38,268 nucleotides of DNA from Chloroflexota bacterium. GTDB lineage: Bacteria > Chloroflexota > Anaerolineae > Anaerolineales > Villigracilaceae. Numbering within the stretch: position 1 is the stretch's first letter; every line of letters starts with the position of its first letter. Shown here in pieces: positions 23,594-32,037 of the stretch. The notes beneath the pieces were generated by a model that searched no databases, was not told where the DNA came from, and saw nothing but the letters and a program-made list of their open reading frames with translations. The translations under genes were made by a program, and so were the position numbers. The stretch covers positions 1 to 38,268 of the forward strand of contig JACRLB010000049.1 in the NCBI GenBank assembly GCA_016235445.1, in the 5' to 3' direction.

Positions 23594-24265
23594 TTATTTA
23601 TCTACAAATACTTGACTCGTCACCGCCGTCCCCAGCACGATATTTGCCTTTTGGCCTTCGACTTTGATCGTCAGGTTGCCGTCGAACGCGGAATAGTTTT
23701 TGACCACGATCTTTACTTCGGGCACGACGCCGATCTCACGCAGGTGGCGGAGCAAGGCCGGGTCGTCGTCTGATACTCTTCGGACGGTGGCAGTTTCATC
23801 GGTCCGCAATGAAGCGAGCGGACATGATTCGTCGGCGGGCATGGTCAAATCTGCCGTGGGGATTAATTCGCCGTGCGGGTCGCGGGTGGGGTGTCCCAGC
23901 GCTTCGGCCATGCGCGCTTCGAAATCTTCCGAGATCACATGCTCGAGTTTGTCGGCTTCGTGATGCACTTCATCCCACGAATAGCCGAGCGTGTTGACGA
24001 GGAAGGTTTCGAGCAAACGATGATGACGAATGACTTCGAGCGCGGCTTTCTCCCCATTCTTTGTGAGCGTAGCCCCTTGATGTTTTTTGTAAATCACGAG
24101 CGGCGATTTAGTGCTGGCAAGTTTTTGTAACATGCCAGTGACAGAGGCAGGCGCGATGTTAAGCCGCGCGGCCAGATCGTTGGTGCTGGCTGAACCGCCG
24201 TATTCATTCAGTTCATAAATGTGTTTGAGATAATCCTGAATGGATTGGGTGATGGCTTCTGACAT
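23594..24265 (-). CDS. DtxR/MntR-family metal-dependent regulator
   Basis: A 223-residue three-domain regulator. The HTH is in SIQDYLKHIYELNEYGGSAS with LAARLNIAPASVTGMLQKLA. The metal/dimer domain has EVIRHHRLLETFLVNTLGYSWDEVHHEADKLEH, with the conserved Glu/His ligands, and GHPTRDPHGELIP. The C-terminal SH3-like domain includes LLRHLREIGVVPEVKIVV. It binds DNA when loaded with Fe2+ or Mn2+. The start at 24265 has an aaggaa site. Two DtxR-box-like sites lie 44-80 bp upstream, indicating autoregulation and possibly control of the divergent SIS gene. Unlike the 21813-22817 regulator it has no membrane segment. Confidence 0.93.
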   Translation of the reverse strand: MSEAITQSIQDYLKHIYELNEYGGSASTNDLAARLNIAPASVTGMLQKLASTKSPLVIYKKHQGATLTKNGEKAALEVIRHHRLLETFLVNTLGYSWDEVHHEADKLEHVISEDFEARMAEALGHPTRDPHGELIPTADLTMPADESCPLASLRTDETATVRRVSDDDPALLRHLREIGVVPEVKIVVKNYSAFDGNLTIKVEGQKANIVLGTAVTSQVFVDK

Positions 24266-24308
24266 AAGATTCCTTTGCGCGGCGAAATTTCCTGCATGTA
24301 AAAATAAA

Positions 24309-24345
24309 TTTAGTCTCACCTAAATTTATTTTAGCCTAGACTAAA
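24309..24345. promoter_or_regulatory. Two tandem DtxR-box-like operators
   Basis: tttagtctcacctaaa (24309-24324) and tttagcctagactaaa (24330-24345) are similar 16-bp imperfect palindromes of the TTTAG-N6-CTAAA type found at DtxR/IdeR/MntR sites. Their starts are 21 bp apart, about two helical turns, so dimers would bind the same DNA face. They sit between the divergent dtxR and SIS-domain genes. Confidence 0.75.
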
Positions 24346-24381
24346 TTTATTGTCAATGGATTCCTGTCGTACAATATTGCC

Positions 24382-25419
24382 ATGTCTCTTTACTCGGAAA
24401 TTCTCGAACAACCCGAACGAATTCATTCCCTGCTGTCTTCCCAAAGGAAGGCGGTGGAGAAGATCGCGGCGGCGCTTCGTGAGCGCGATGTGCAATATGT
24501 TTTTCTTGCCGCGCGCGGCACATCGGATAACGCGGGCAGGTATGCGAATTATCTACTGGGCGCATTGAACGGGCTTCCGCTTGCGCTGGCGACGCCATCC
24601 CTGTTCACATATTACAAACAGCCGCCGAAGTTGAAGAATGCGCTGGTGATCGGTATCTCGCAATCGGGGCAGTCGCCTGAAATTGTCAGCGTGCTGGAGG
24701 AGGGCAGGCGGCAAAACTGCCTGACGCTGGCGATCACGAACGATGCAAAATCTCCGCTTGCGAAGGCCGCCGATTTTTTGCTGGATATTCAGGCGGGCAA
24801 AGAGAAAGCCGTTGCGGCTACAAAAACATACACGACCGAGTTGATGTGCATTGCGATGCTTTCGACGGCGTTGGGCGGAAGCAAAACTCGTTGGAATGAA
24901 TTGGCTGAAATTCCGCGTTGGATGAAGTCTGTGTTGAGGCACGACTCACTGATCGCGCAATCTGCCGAACGCTACCGTTACATGGATCAAACCGTTGTGC
25001 TGGGGCGTGGATTCAATTACGCCACCGCTTTTGAATGGGCCTTGAAATTAAAGGAACTGGCCTATGTGAAAGCGGAGCCTTACTCTTCGGCAGATTTTCA
25101 GCATGGCCCGATTGCCATGCTCGAAAGCGGTTTCCCTGTTCTGGCGGTTGCGCCGAAGGGCAGGGTGTTCGAGTCGATGGTCGCGATGTTGAAACGATTA
25201 CGCAGGGAAATATCTGCTGAATTGGTTGTGATCTCGAATGACAAAAAAGCGCTTTCTCTTGCCAGCCTGCCATTGACCATCCCCGCCGATGTGCCCGAAT
25301 GGCTTTCGCCTTTGATATGTATTCTCCCCGCGCAGATGTTTGCCTATCATCTGACGCAGGCAAAGGGATTCAACACCGAGCGCCCGCGCAGTATCCGCAA
25401 GGTGACGGAAACGAAATAG
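24382..25419 (+). CDS. SIS-domain sugar-phosphate isomerase/deaminase (GlmS C-terminal-like)
   Basis: A 345-residue protein with two SIS domains and no glutaminase domain. Motifs: FLAARGTSDNAGRYANYLLG, VIGISQSGQSPEIVSVLEEG, KEKAVAATKTYTTEL, LGRGFNYATAFEWALKLKEL and the C-terminal AEPYSSADFQHGPIAML with TERPRSIRKVTETK. This is the GlmS isomerase-like group that includes NagB-II glucosamine-6-phosphate deaminases and AgaS-type enzymes. An amino-sugar phosphate substrate is likely. No ribosome site is seen; TACAAT (24370-24375) lies 6 nt before the ATG, suggesting a leaderless mRNA. Confidence 0.87.
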   Translation: MSLYSEILEQPERIHSLLSSQRKAVEKIAAALRERDVQYVFLAARGTSDNAGRYANYLLGALNGLPLALATPSLFTYYKQPPKLKNALVIGISQSGQSPEIVSVLEEGRRQNCLTLAITNDAKSPLAKAADFLLDIQAGKEKAVAATKTYTTELMCIAMLSTALGGSKTRWNELAEIPRWMKSVLRHDSLIAQSAERYRYMDQTVVLGRGFNYATAFEWALKLKELAYVKAEPYSSADFQHGPIAMLESGFPVLAVAPKGRVFESMVAMLKRLRREISAELVVISNDKKALSLASLPLTIPADVPEWLSPLICILPAQMFAYHLTQAKGFNTERPRSIRKVTETK

Positions 25420-25511
25420 CTTATTCTGCCCGATTTTTTTAAGTGTGCAAATCTTGTCATTGGATGGAATTATGTAATAATCCCATCATCAAATCAAACA
25501 GGAGATTTTCC

Positions 25512-26483
25512 ATGCGCGTCTGCGTTCTTTCCGATGAAGTGCTTGCAGATTTTGACCCATCCCCTTTTTTACAAGACTATGACTGGGAGATGGTGACCCT
25601 GACCGCGCCTGTGATGGATAAGGTGCGCGCGCTAGCCGGGAGCAATAAATTTGACTTGTACCTCAACGTCTGTGAAGGTTATGAGTTCGAAGACGAAGAG
25701 GACGATGTAATTGGTTATCAGGGCATGGAAGTGGTGGATGCGCTGGAAAAACTCCAACTTCCCTTCACAGGCGCAGACTCGAATTGTTTTGACCCCACCC
25801 GCGAAGAAATGCAAGCCGTGGCGGATGCGAATGGAATCGGCTTTGCAAAGGGGTATCGGGTGAAAAGTGCGGAGGAAGCTGAAATATTGATAAAGAACCT
25901 GCGCTTTCCCGTTATGGTCAAACACCCGAAGAGTTATGGCAGTATGGGCATGGTCAAGGAATCGCGGGCCGATACGCTGGAACAGGCGCTTGCACAAGTG
26001 AATCGTATTTGCTCCGAGTTCGGCGCGGCCCGCATGGAGGAATTCATCGTCGGCAAGGAGTTCAACGTGCTGGTGGTGGATAACGCTGATGAGCTAACCC
26101 AGCCGATTGCCTACCCGCCCGCGGAATTGATCTTCCCTCCCAACGAAGAATTCTGGCACACTGCTATCAAATGGAATTATGATGTCCCATTTGATTTCAA
26201 GGAAGTGACCGATCCTCAACTGGCCGCGCGCCTTCAAGATACAGGCAGGCGCATGTTCCTTTCCATGGGCATCTCTGGCTACGGACGCTGTGACATCCGC
26301 ATGAACGAAAAAGGTGAGTTGTTTATTTTGGAGATCAACCCCAACCCTGCAATCATGCTCCAGCCCAAAGAATACGGCCCTGCAGATTATATGATCCTGT
26401 ATGACAAAGACGGATATAAAGGATTTTTTGAACGAATATTCAATGCCGCATTTCTCAGGCAAAAAATGAGAATGGCTGGTTAA
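25512..26483 (+). CDS. ATP-grasp ligase related to D-Ala-D-Ala ligase
   Basis: A 323-residue ATP-grasp enzyme. The N-terminal domain (RVCVLSDEVLADFDP; YLNVCEGYEFEDEEDD) matches the D-Ala-D-Ala ligase-like arrangement. The central domain has LPFTGADSNCFDPTREEMQ, FPVMVKHPKSYGSMGM (ATP-binding Lys and Gly-rich loop) and MEEFIVGKEFNVLVVD. The C-terminal catalytic part is ISGYGRCDIRMNEKGELFILEINPNP (Mg2+ ligands). It ligates a carboxylate to an amine or other nucleophile. The start at 25512 has a caggag site. True Ddl activity is uncertain, as the substrate loop differs and no peptidoglycan genes are adjacent. Confidence 0.85.
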   Translation: MRVCVLSDEVLADFDPSPFLQDYDWEMVTLTAPVMDKVRALAGSNKFDLYLNVCEGYEFEDEEDDVIGYQGMEVVDALEKLQLPFTGADSNCFDPTREEMQAVADANGIGFAKGYRVKSAEEAEILIKNLRFPVMVKHPKSYGSMGMVKESRADTLEQALAQVNRICSEFGAARMEEFIVGKEFNVLVVDNADELTQPIAYPPAELIFPPNEEFWHTAIKWNYDVPFDFKEVTDPQLAARLQDTGRRMFLSMGISGYGRCDIRMNEKGELFILEINPNPAIMLQPKEYGPADYMILYDKDGYKGFFERIFNAAFLRQKMRMAG

Positions 26484-26636
26484 CCAGGGAGTGGCTAAAA
26501 GAATGGGCTAAAAAAACCTCTCACCACGGAGATCACAGAGCGCACAGAGATTTCTAAGAGTTTTTCTCCGTGACCTCCGTGTGCTCCGTGGTTAAATCTT
26601 TTGGCAAGCCCACTACATTAGCCACTCCCGTTAACC
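26478..26636. repeat. 159-bp nested palindromic element after the ATP-grasp gene
   Basis: Outer arms contain GGTTAACC-like ends and gggagtggcta (26487-26509 against 26607-26629). Inner arms (26523-26550 and 26565-26592) are of the accacggag/ctccgtggt family. The left end includes the stop codon of the ATP-grasp gene. Overall size and the GGTTAACC-type ends mirror the element at 7357-7516, although the inner sequence differs. Confidence 0.75.
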
Positions 26637-26672
26637 AAAAAGAAGTCCGCAATCACTGCGGACTTCTTTTTT
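26637..26672. terminator. Bidirectional intrinsic terminator
   Basis: aaaaagaagtccgca (26637-26651) and tgcggacttcttttt (26657-26671) form a perfect 15-bp stem with A/T tracts at both ends. It serves the convergent ATP-grasp gene (+) and lipoprotein gene (-). Confidence 0.9.
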
Positions 26673-26682
26673 GCACTAGCGG

Positions 26683-27405
26683 TTACGGTTGGCTTACAAC
26701 CAGGTTATCGAAATGGATTTCGGCAATTGGCTCTGTGTCCTCGAATGAGATTGCCGCGAAAGCAAGCGCGCCGGAGGTTGCTCCGTTCGCAATCGTCGTT
26801 GCCGAAGCGAGCAATTGACCGTTTACCTCGAGCTTCAATTCACTGCCATTGCAGGTGACGCGAACCCTGTTGGTTTCGTTGCCCTGCTTCACTGCATCCG
26901 AGAAGGACCAATCCACCAGCGGGCTCATCGAACTGGCTGTCACACTGCGGATGGTGTAATACCCGTCGCCACTGATCGCCAGCATGTACCCATCCACAGA
27001 GGTATCCTCGTGTTCCGTCAGGCGGCAGACCACGCCAAAACCCGCATTGTTATTCGCCGGGCCGCTGATCAGGGTTGCATCGAATTCGATTACCGTGTTG
27101 TCAAATTCGGTGGTGGATCGGCCCCAATGCCAGAGATCGCCCAGCGAGCGCACCACATAAACGCCGTCCCTCGTTTCAACAGAACCGTTTTCATCCGAGT
27201 AGGTTTCCATTTCCACGCCGGGCACGCTAAAGTCATCGGCAAACAAAAAGTTGGACGGTACTGCCGTGTCGATTGGAATGACAGGGTTCGTAGCAACCAG
27301 AGGCGGTTCCTGGTTGGATACGGGCAAACTTACGGCAGAACATGCCAGGGTCAGTAAAAAAAAGACGGCAATGACGCTAATACTAAGTCGATTTCTTTTA
27401 TTCAT
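26683..27405 (-). CDS. Lipoprotein with LamG/concanavalin-like domain
   Basis: A 240-residue exported lipoprotein. The signal peptide ends at a lipobox LTLAC (Cys21), followed by a short Pro-rich linker. The rest is a beta-sandwich typical of LamG-like/family 16-type lectin folds: FADDFSV near the start, TVIEFDATLISG, AGFGVVCRLTEHED, GYMLAISGDGYYTIRS, VRVTCNGSELKLEVNGQLLAS and EIHFDNLVVSQP. No catalytic residues are apparent, so it probably binds carbohydrate or another surface ligand. The start has an aaggag site. It stands alone between two terminator/repeat regions. Confidence 0.8.
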   Translation of the reverse strand: MNKRNRLSISVIAVFFLLTLACSAVSLPVSNQEPPLVATNPVIPIDTAVPSNFLFADDFSVPGVEMETYSDENGSVETRDGVYVVRSLGDLWHWGRSTTEFDNTVIEFDATLISGPANNNAGFGVVCRLTEHEDTSVDGYMLAISGDGYYTIRSVTASSMSPLVDWSFSDAVKQGNETNRVRVTCNGSELKLEVNGQLLASATTIANGATSGALAFAAISFEDTEPIAEIHFDNLVVSQP

Positions 27406-27480
27406 TTCAACTCCTTTTGTGATGATCGAATTTTAGCAGGGGCGGATAATTTCCCTAAGAACCCTTTGGTACTAACAATT

Positions 27481-28083
27481 TCATTTGATAAGCTCGAGCG
27501 TCCTCAAAAAATTCACGGTCATTCTTGCGGTTGCGCCCCAGAGCAATTCGCCGTCGTAGGGATGGTACGCGATCAGCGACCGTTCGGATTCGCGCAGGGA
27601 AAACTCCCAGTAATTATTTCGATTTGCCAGCCATAAAAGCGGGATGGTGAAGACTCGCGCCACTTCGACTCCTGCCACTCGAAAAGCATACGGCCAGGGG
27701 ATGACACCCACGATCGGACTCACCCGAAAACTGCTGATGGTTACCAAGCGGCTGAGCCTCCCGAGGACTTTTACATCGGCGGGATTCATCCCAATCTCCT
27801 CCTCGGTTTCGCGCAGGGCGGTTTGTTCGGGCGTGGTCTCGCCATCGTCACATGCGCCGCCAGGGAAGGAGACCTGTCCCTTGTGAGATTCAACCCTGTC
27901 GGTGCGGCGGGTGAAGAGGATATGCCACTCGTCTTTGACATAGGTCAACGGCACAAGCACCGCCGCGCATTTCAAGAGCGTCTCTGGTCTGACGGGAATC
28001 TCAGCATAGCCGTCCGAGTCCACGGCGTTTTGTTCGGCTTTGAATAGCTTTCGGGAAATGTATTCCTCTGTAAGTTGGGTCAT
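27481..28083 (-). CDS. Nudix hydrolase, CoA diphosphatase-like
   Basis: A 200-residue Nudix protein. The upstream signature LFTRRTDRVESHKGQVSFPGG is the hallmark of the CoA-pyrophosphatase (UPF0035/NudL) group. It runs into the Nudix box GGACDDGETTPEQTALRETEEEIG, with the catalytic REXXEE. It likely cleaves CoA or related nucleotide diphosphates to housekeep cofactor pools. It is the last gene of a three-gene operon after trmI and a zinc-ribbon protein, 9 nt downstream of the latter. Confidence 0.9.
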   Translation of the reverse strand: MTQLTEEYISRKLFKAEQNAVDSDGYAEIPVRPETLLKCAAVLVPLTYVKDEWHILFTRRTDRVESHKGQVSFPGGACDDGETTPEQTALRETEEEIGMNPADVKVLGRLSRLVTISSFRVSPIVGVIPWPYAFRVAGVEVARVFTIPLLWLANRNNYWEFSLRESERSLIAYHPYDGELLWGATARMTVNFLRTLELIK

Positions 28084-28092
28084 TTCTAAAAA

Positions 28093-28638
28093 TTACGCTT
28101 CGTTACGCACAGGACTGCCGCAATAGGAACATTCCGCGGTAATTTCATCCAGCCATTCGGCTTCATCTGGTTTTATTGCCGCCCCGCAGGATGGGCAATG
28201 GGTCGGCAGGGTGGGTCTTTTTTCAACGGCGGCTGGCTGGGCAGAAACTTCACGCGGCAGGTTGCCCTTCAATAGATTTTCGATCTCCTCCGCCTCAGCA
28301 TTTAAATTTCGCTCCCGCAATTCATGGACGATGCGCCCGCCGAGCATTTGCATTCGAGGATAGCGTCTTTGATCTGCAAGCAGGGTCAATCCACGGCGGA
28401 GATGGGACATGCCTGTTTTCGTCTGCCCGCTGAGAATGGCGGCCCGTCCCGCTTCGATGTATAAAAATGGCGCGCGCTGTGGAAAGCGGTTTTCCGCTCC
28501 CTGCGCCAGTTGATGAAAGGCGCTTGCGGCGCTGGCGTAATTGCCGTCTTCCATCATTTGATTGGCCTGCCGCAGAATGGGCGGTACATCCTGCCCCATG
28601 GCTCTGCGGAGCATACGTTGTCCACGACGTCTAAACAC
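28093..28638 (-). CDS. Zinc-ribbon protein with helical repeat region
   Basis: A 181-residue protein. Residues 1 to about 125 are helical with TPR-like spacing (MMEDGNYASAASAFHQLAQ, AGRAAILSGQTKTGMSHLRR). A linker leads to a C-terminal zinc ribbon, CPSCGA and CSYCGS. The GTG start at 28638 is supported by an aggagg ribosome site and overlaps the trmI 3' end by 8 nt; an ATG at 28614 is a weaker alternative. The function is unknown. The operon with trmI and Nudix gives no clear clue. Confidence 0.78.
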   Translation of the reverse strand: MFRRRGQRMLRRAMGQDVPPILRQANQMMEDGNYASAASAFHQLAQGAENRFPQRAPFLYIEAGRAAILSGQTKTGMSHLRRGLTLLADQRRYPRMQMLGGRIVHELRERNLNAEAEEIENLLKGNLPREVSAQPAAVEKRPTLPTHCPSCGAAIKPDEAEWLDEITAECSYCGSPVRNEA

Positions 28639-29482
28639 TGGATGCCTCCTGGTCTGAATCCACGCCGGCTTCGTTTGCCAGTTCCACGGCGCGGGGGTCG
28701 AGGGTCGCTTCTATTTTTCTGCCGAAGACAAGAAAGCCGGTGTGCGCCACCATGCGGTCTGTCGGGCGGAGGCGGCTCGCATCCGCTTTGTAATAGCGGA
28801 GCAGGATTTCGCAGACTTCGATGAACGCAAATTTATTTTTCCGGAGCGCGTTCAAAGTCTTTTCCACCTGGTTGAAGGTGGGCAGAATCGTCCCAAAAAA
28901 CCCGCCAGGCTTGAGCGCGTTGCGCACCTGGCTGATGTAGTCAAATGGATTCTGCACATCGAGGAAGAAGGCGTCTGCGTCAGATTCGTCGAAACCTTCT
29001 TGAATGTCGCGCAGTTTGAAGGTCACGCGCGAAGCGAGGCCGATGCGTTCGACATTCTTGCGAGCCAGATTCTGCACAGCGGGCTTCTGTTCATACGAGA
29101 TCACTTTTCCATCCGCGCTGACGGCGGTTGCCAATGCAATCGTCATGGAGCCTGAGCCGGTGCCGGCTTCCATCACGGTTTGGCCGGGCGCGATGCCCAT
29201 TTGAATGAGAATGTAGCCGATGTCTTTCGGGTAAAGGATTTGCGTGGTGCGCGGAAGTTCGTTGAGAATATCCGAAAGGGAGGGTTGCAATAAAAAGAAG
29301 GGCGCGCCCGTATGGCTGAAGACTTGCGAGCCCCAGGGCAGGCCGATCAGGTCATCATGCTTGAGCACGCCGCGATGACTCTGAAAATCTTTTCCTGATG
29401 CCAGGTTGAAAATAAAATGTTTGTGGGTGAGGCCGACCAGTTGAGCGAGGTCGCCATCACGGGCAGTGGATGAATAGTTCAT
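28631..29482 (-). CDS. trmI: tRNA (adenine-N1)-methyltransferase TrmI-like
   Basis: A 283-residue class I SAM methyltransferase. The N-terminal TrmI domain (GLTHKHFIFNLASGKDFQSH) precedes the catalytic fold: motif I MEAGTGSGSMTIALA, VISYEQKPAVQNLARKN, and DADAFFLDVQNPFDYI. The FQSHRGVLKHDDLIGLPWGS and PSLSDILNELPRTTQILYPKDIG segments are characteristic of TrmI, which makes m1A58 in the T-loop of tRNA. The start at 29482 is chosen because the upstream extension is encoded by a palindromic repeat. TACAAT lies 7 nt before the ATG, so the mRNA may be leaderless. First gene of the operon. Confidence 0.92.
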   Translation of the reverse strand: MNYSSTARDGDLAQLVGLTHKHFIFNLASGKDFQSHRGVLKHDDLIGLPWGSQVFSHTGAPFFLLQPSLSDILNELPRTTQILYPKDIGYILIQMGIAPGQTVMEAGTGSGSMTIALATAVSADGKVISYEQKPAVQNLARKNVERIGLASRVTFKLRDIQEGFDESDADAFFLDVQNPFDYISQVRNALKPGGFFGTILPTFNQVEKTLNALRKNKFAFIEVCEILLRYYKADASRLRPTDRMVAHTGFLVFGRKIEATLDPRAVELANEAGVDSDQEASSV

Positions 29483-29530
29483 GCGGGGTATTGTACTTCC
29501 TCTTCTGTTTCGATATTTACATTTTGTGGA

Positions 29531-29585
29531 ACGTCCCGAAGGTTCTCGTAAATCAACCTTGTTTGTAATCCAACCCTTCGGGACG
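29531..29585. repeat. cgtcccgaagg inverted repeat at the prsW 3' end
   Basis: acgtcccgaaggtt (29531-29544) and aacccttcgggacg (29572-29585) form an inverted repeat with a 27-nt spacer. The prsW stop codon (29553) lies inside it, so the element encodes the last dozen prsW residues. A second copy is at 32038-32091. Confidence 0.7.
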
Positions 29586-30785
29586 GCGCGTAGCATCAGT
29601 TCTCAATTTTCGGTTGGATGCGAGCAGTACAGCCAGCATTCCAATTCCCATAACCAGCAACCCGCAGATCAGGGCTGGGACGTAGTTGAAAAGCCACTGC
29701 GGTTTGCCGATGGATTCGCCGATGGCGGAAAGACCCGTGCCTGCGGCGGCGGCGTTCCAAAGCCCGTGAATTAACACAGCGGCAAAATAAGCGGCGAATA
29801 ACCGCCCGATGCGTTTCTCTTTAAAGGCAGAGACGATGCCCCAACCGACCAGCCCCGAAGCCGTCATGTGTAGTATGCTCGTTCCAGCGCGGACGCTGAC
29901 GATCACAGGCCAACTGCTTGTGCCGTCTGCGCTGGCGTTCAGGCTTTCGATCAGCGCAAAACCCGCGCCGCTTGCCATGCCGAGCACAAATCCCTGCGCA
30001 GACGATTCGATCTTCAGCGCAAACAACCAGACCGCCAGAGGCTTTAGCAGTTCCTCGATCAACGGCACAAGGATGGCGATGTACCCGATGACGGCGGCAA
30101 TCACGATTGGATTGGAAATATACGGCGCGAGCAGTCCCAGGATAATTTGCTCATTTGTTTCCACTTGCAGGATGTCTGCGATTTGCAGGAATTCCTGAAA
30201 CCTGGAGGGTTCGGCCACTGCGAAAACCACCATGCCGAGGACGATGAGCAAAAGGAGGAGGAGGATTTCAAGCACAACCATCACCAGGGGAGCGACCGTC
30301 ATGCTGAGGCCGAAGATGGCAAAAAAGCGCCAGCGCGGCCCTGCCTCCAGGCCGTGTGAGCCGTAGCCGAACAACAGCCAGATGGGCGGAACGATCACGA
30401 ATAACGTTAACACTGGCAGGATGAGCCAGCCCATCCACTTGATTTCTGTAAAAGCAATTACACCGCCAATCGTCACGCCGAAAACCACCAGCCCGGCCAC
30501 GGCAAGGGTTTGCCAGCCTGCAAATGGAAAGATGAATGGCTGGTCTGCCTGTTCCCGCCTCATTGCTTTTTGCAGAACGAACCATCCGCAGAGCAACAGC
30601 AGGATGATCTCGAACCCAAAAGCAATTGCGCCGATCATTTCTGCGGCGGGGTCGCCGTCTCCGCTAAAGAGATCGATCAATGAACTGACCCCTAAAAACA
30701 GCACAATCAATAGCAGAAATACTATGCTGATGCCGAAAGCCAGAACCGTTAATGTGGACGATACATGAGTTTTGTTTGGTTTCAT
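29553..30785 (-). CDS. PrsW-family intramembrane metalloprotease
   Basis: A 410-residue protein with about ten membrane segments. Family motifs: IEELLKPLAVWLF (EExxK), GAGFALIESLN (FxxxE) and the C-terminal VLIHGLWNAAAAG (HxxWN), which are thought to form the metal-dependent active site. PrsW cleaves anti-sigma factors or other membrane proteins in some bacteria. The final residues (RRPEGLDYKQG) come from a palindromic repeat and are not family-like. It starts with a 1-nt overlap on the upstream cyclophilin fusion stop, so both are co-translated. Confidence 0.87.
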   Translation of the reverse strand: MKPNKTHVSSTLTVLAFGISIVFLLLIVLFLGVSSLIDLFSGDGDPAAEMIGAIAFGFEIILLLLCGWFVLQKAMRREQADQPFIFPFAGWQTLAVAGLVVFGVTIGGVIAFTEIKWMGWLILPVLTLFVIVPPIWLLFGYGSHGLEAGPRWRFFAIFGLSMTVAPLVMVVLEILLLLLLIVLGMVVFAVAEPSRFQEFLQIADILQVETNEQIILGLLAPYISNPIVIAAVIGYIAILVPLIEELLKPLAVWLFALKIESSAQGFVLGMASGAGFALIESLNASADGTSSWPVIVSVRAGTSILHMTASGLVGWGIVSAFKEKRIGRLFAAYFAAVLIHGLWNAAAAGTGLSAIGESIGKPQWLFNYVPALICGLLVMGIGMLAVLLASNRKLRTDATRRPEGLDYKQG

Positions 30786-32020
30786 TATTTCTCTTCGATG
30801 GTCACGCGGATGATCTTATCGCCGGGCGGCGGCAGGGCGCTTTGCGCGGGGTCGCGCAGGGTCAGGTTTTCGGCAACATCCAGCCCGCTGAGGACGAATC
30901 CAAAAATGGTGTAAGAACCGTCCAGGTGCGGCGCGGGCGCGAAGGTGATAAAGAACTGGCTCCCGTTTGTATCTGGCCCGGAGTTTGCCATGCCCACCAT
31001 GCCAGGCCTGTCGAAAAACAAAGGGCTGATCTCGTTATTAAAGAAATACCCGGGGCCGCCCCTGCCCGTTCCGCTTGGGTCGCCGGCCTGCGCGGCAAAG
31101 CCAGGGATCACGCGATGAAAGGTCACGCCGTCAAACCAGCCTTCGCGCGCAAGGAACACAAACGAATTCACAGCCCAGGGCGCCTTGTCCGGGTACAACT
31201 CGAGCACGATATCGCCCTTTTCGGTCTGGATCGTGGCAATGTATTGTTTCGATGCGTCGATATTAAATGGCGGGCATTGGGTGAATTGCTTTTTCCCAAG
31301 CGCAATCAAGCCAATCGTATCGCTCATGTTTCGATAATCGAGCAGATAGAATTGCTCGCTGTTCATAAGGATTAATGGAACCGCGGCGACATTTAATTGC
31401 TTCGCCGCATCCACCATAGACATCAATCTGGTCAGCGTTTCAGGGGCATTCATCGCCGCTGTGAATTGATCCACGTCCATGCCCAATGACGGGGCTTCCT
31501 TCACTGCCCAGGCATCGAACTTGCCCGCATCCAAATTTACCCACTGGTCATACTTGGCGAATAACAGATCGTACATCGCCCAGAATTGACCCTGCTCATC
31601 CGCCGCCAGCGCGGCAAGGATGGCCTTGTCGGATTTATCCAGAACGCCGATCAAGGGCAGTGGACGAAAGACGAAGCGCAGGTCGTCATGATTTTTCATC
31701 AACTCGGTGATGACCGTTGCCATGCTCCGACAGCCCCCCGATTGAAAATCGCAATATTCGATCAGGGTCACTGGCGCGTCGGCGGGGCCGATGGAAAAAT
31801 CCGCCGCGCTGACGGGGGGGAAAAGCGAACCCACGCCGAGCACGGGCGTGGGTTCGGCTGAGATGCTCGAACAGCCATAGACAGGGGTTGGCGTATCCAC
31901 GATGAGCGGCGTTGCGATAAAAGGGGTTGCGATGGGCGGGGTTTCCTTCTGGCTGGCACATGCGCTGAGAAGGAAGATGCTTGTAACGATAAAGGATGAA
32001 ATAATCAGGGTTCGTTTCAT
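30785..32020 (-). CDS. Lipoprotein fusing a DsbA-like thioredoxin fold to a cyclophilin
   Basis: A 411-residue exported lipoprotein (lipobox LLSAC, Cys21) with a Thr/Pro-rich linker. Residues about 70-250 are a DsbA/BdbD-like thioredoxin domain (DAPVTLIEYCDFQSGGCRSM). The active site normally reads DFQCPYC; here the first catalytic Cys is Ser (S94) and only C97 remains, with an extra C90. Residues about 262-411 are a cyclophilin peptidyl-prolyl isomerase: GDIVLELYPDKAPWAVNSFV, FHRVIPGFAAQAGDPSGTG and GMANSGPDTNGSQFFIT. It is probably an extracytoplasmic folding factor. It is co-translated with prsW downstream. Confidence 0.88.
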   Translation of the reverse strand: MKRTLIISSFIVTSIFLLSACASQKETPPIATPFIATPLIVDTPTPVYGCSSISAEPTPVLGVGSLFPPVSAADFSIGPADAPVTLIEYCDFQSGGCRSMATVITELMKNHDDLRFVFRPLPLIGVLDKSDKAILAALAADEQGQFWAMYDLLFAKYDQWVNLDAGKFDAWAVKEAPSLGMDVDQFTAAMNAPETLTRLMSMVDAAKQLNVAAVPLILMNSEQFYLLDYRNMSDTIGLIALGKKQFTQCPPFNIDASKQYIATIQTEKGDIVLELYPDKAPWAVNSFVFLAREGWFDGVTFHRVIPGFAAQAGDPSGTGRGGPGYFFNNEISPLFFDRPGMVGMANSGPDTNGSQFFITFAPAPHLDGSYTIFGFVLSGLDVAENLTLRDPAQSALPPPGDKIIRVTIEEK

Positions 32021-32037
32021 TTATTGATTCACCTTGA

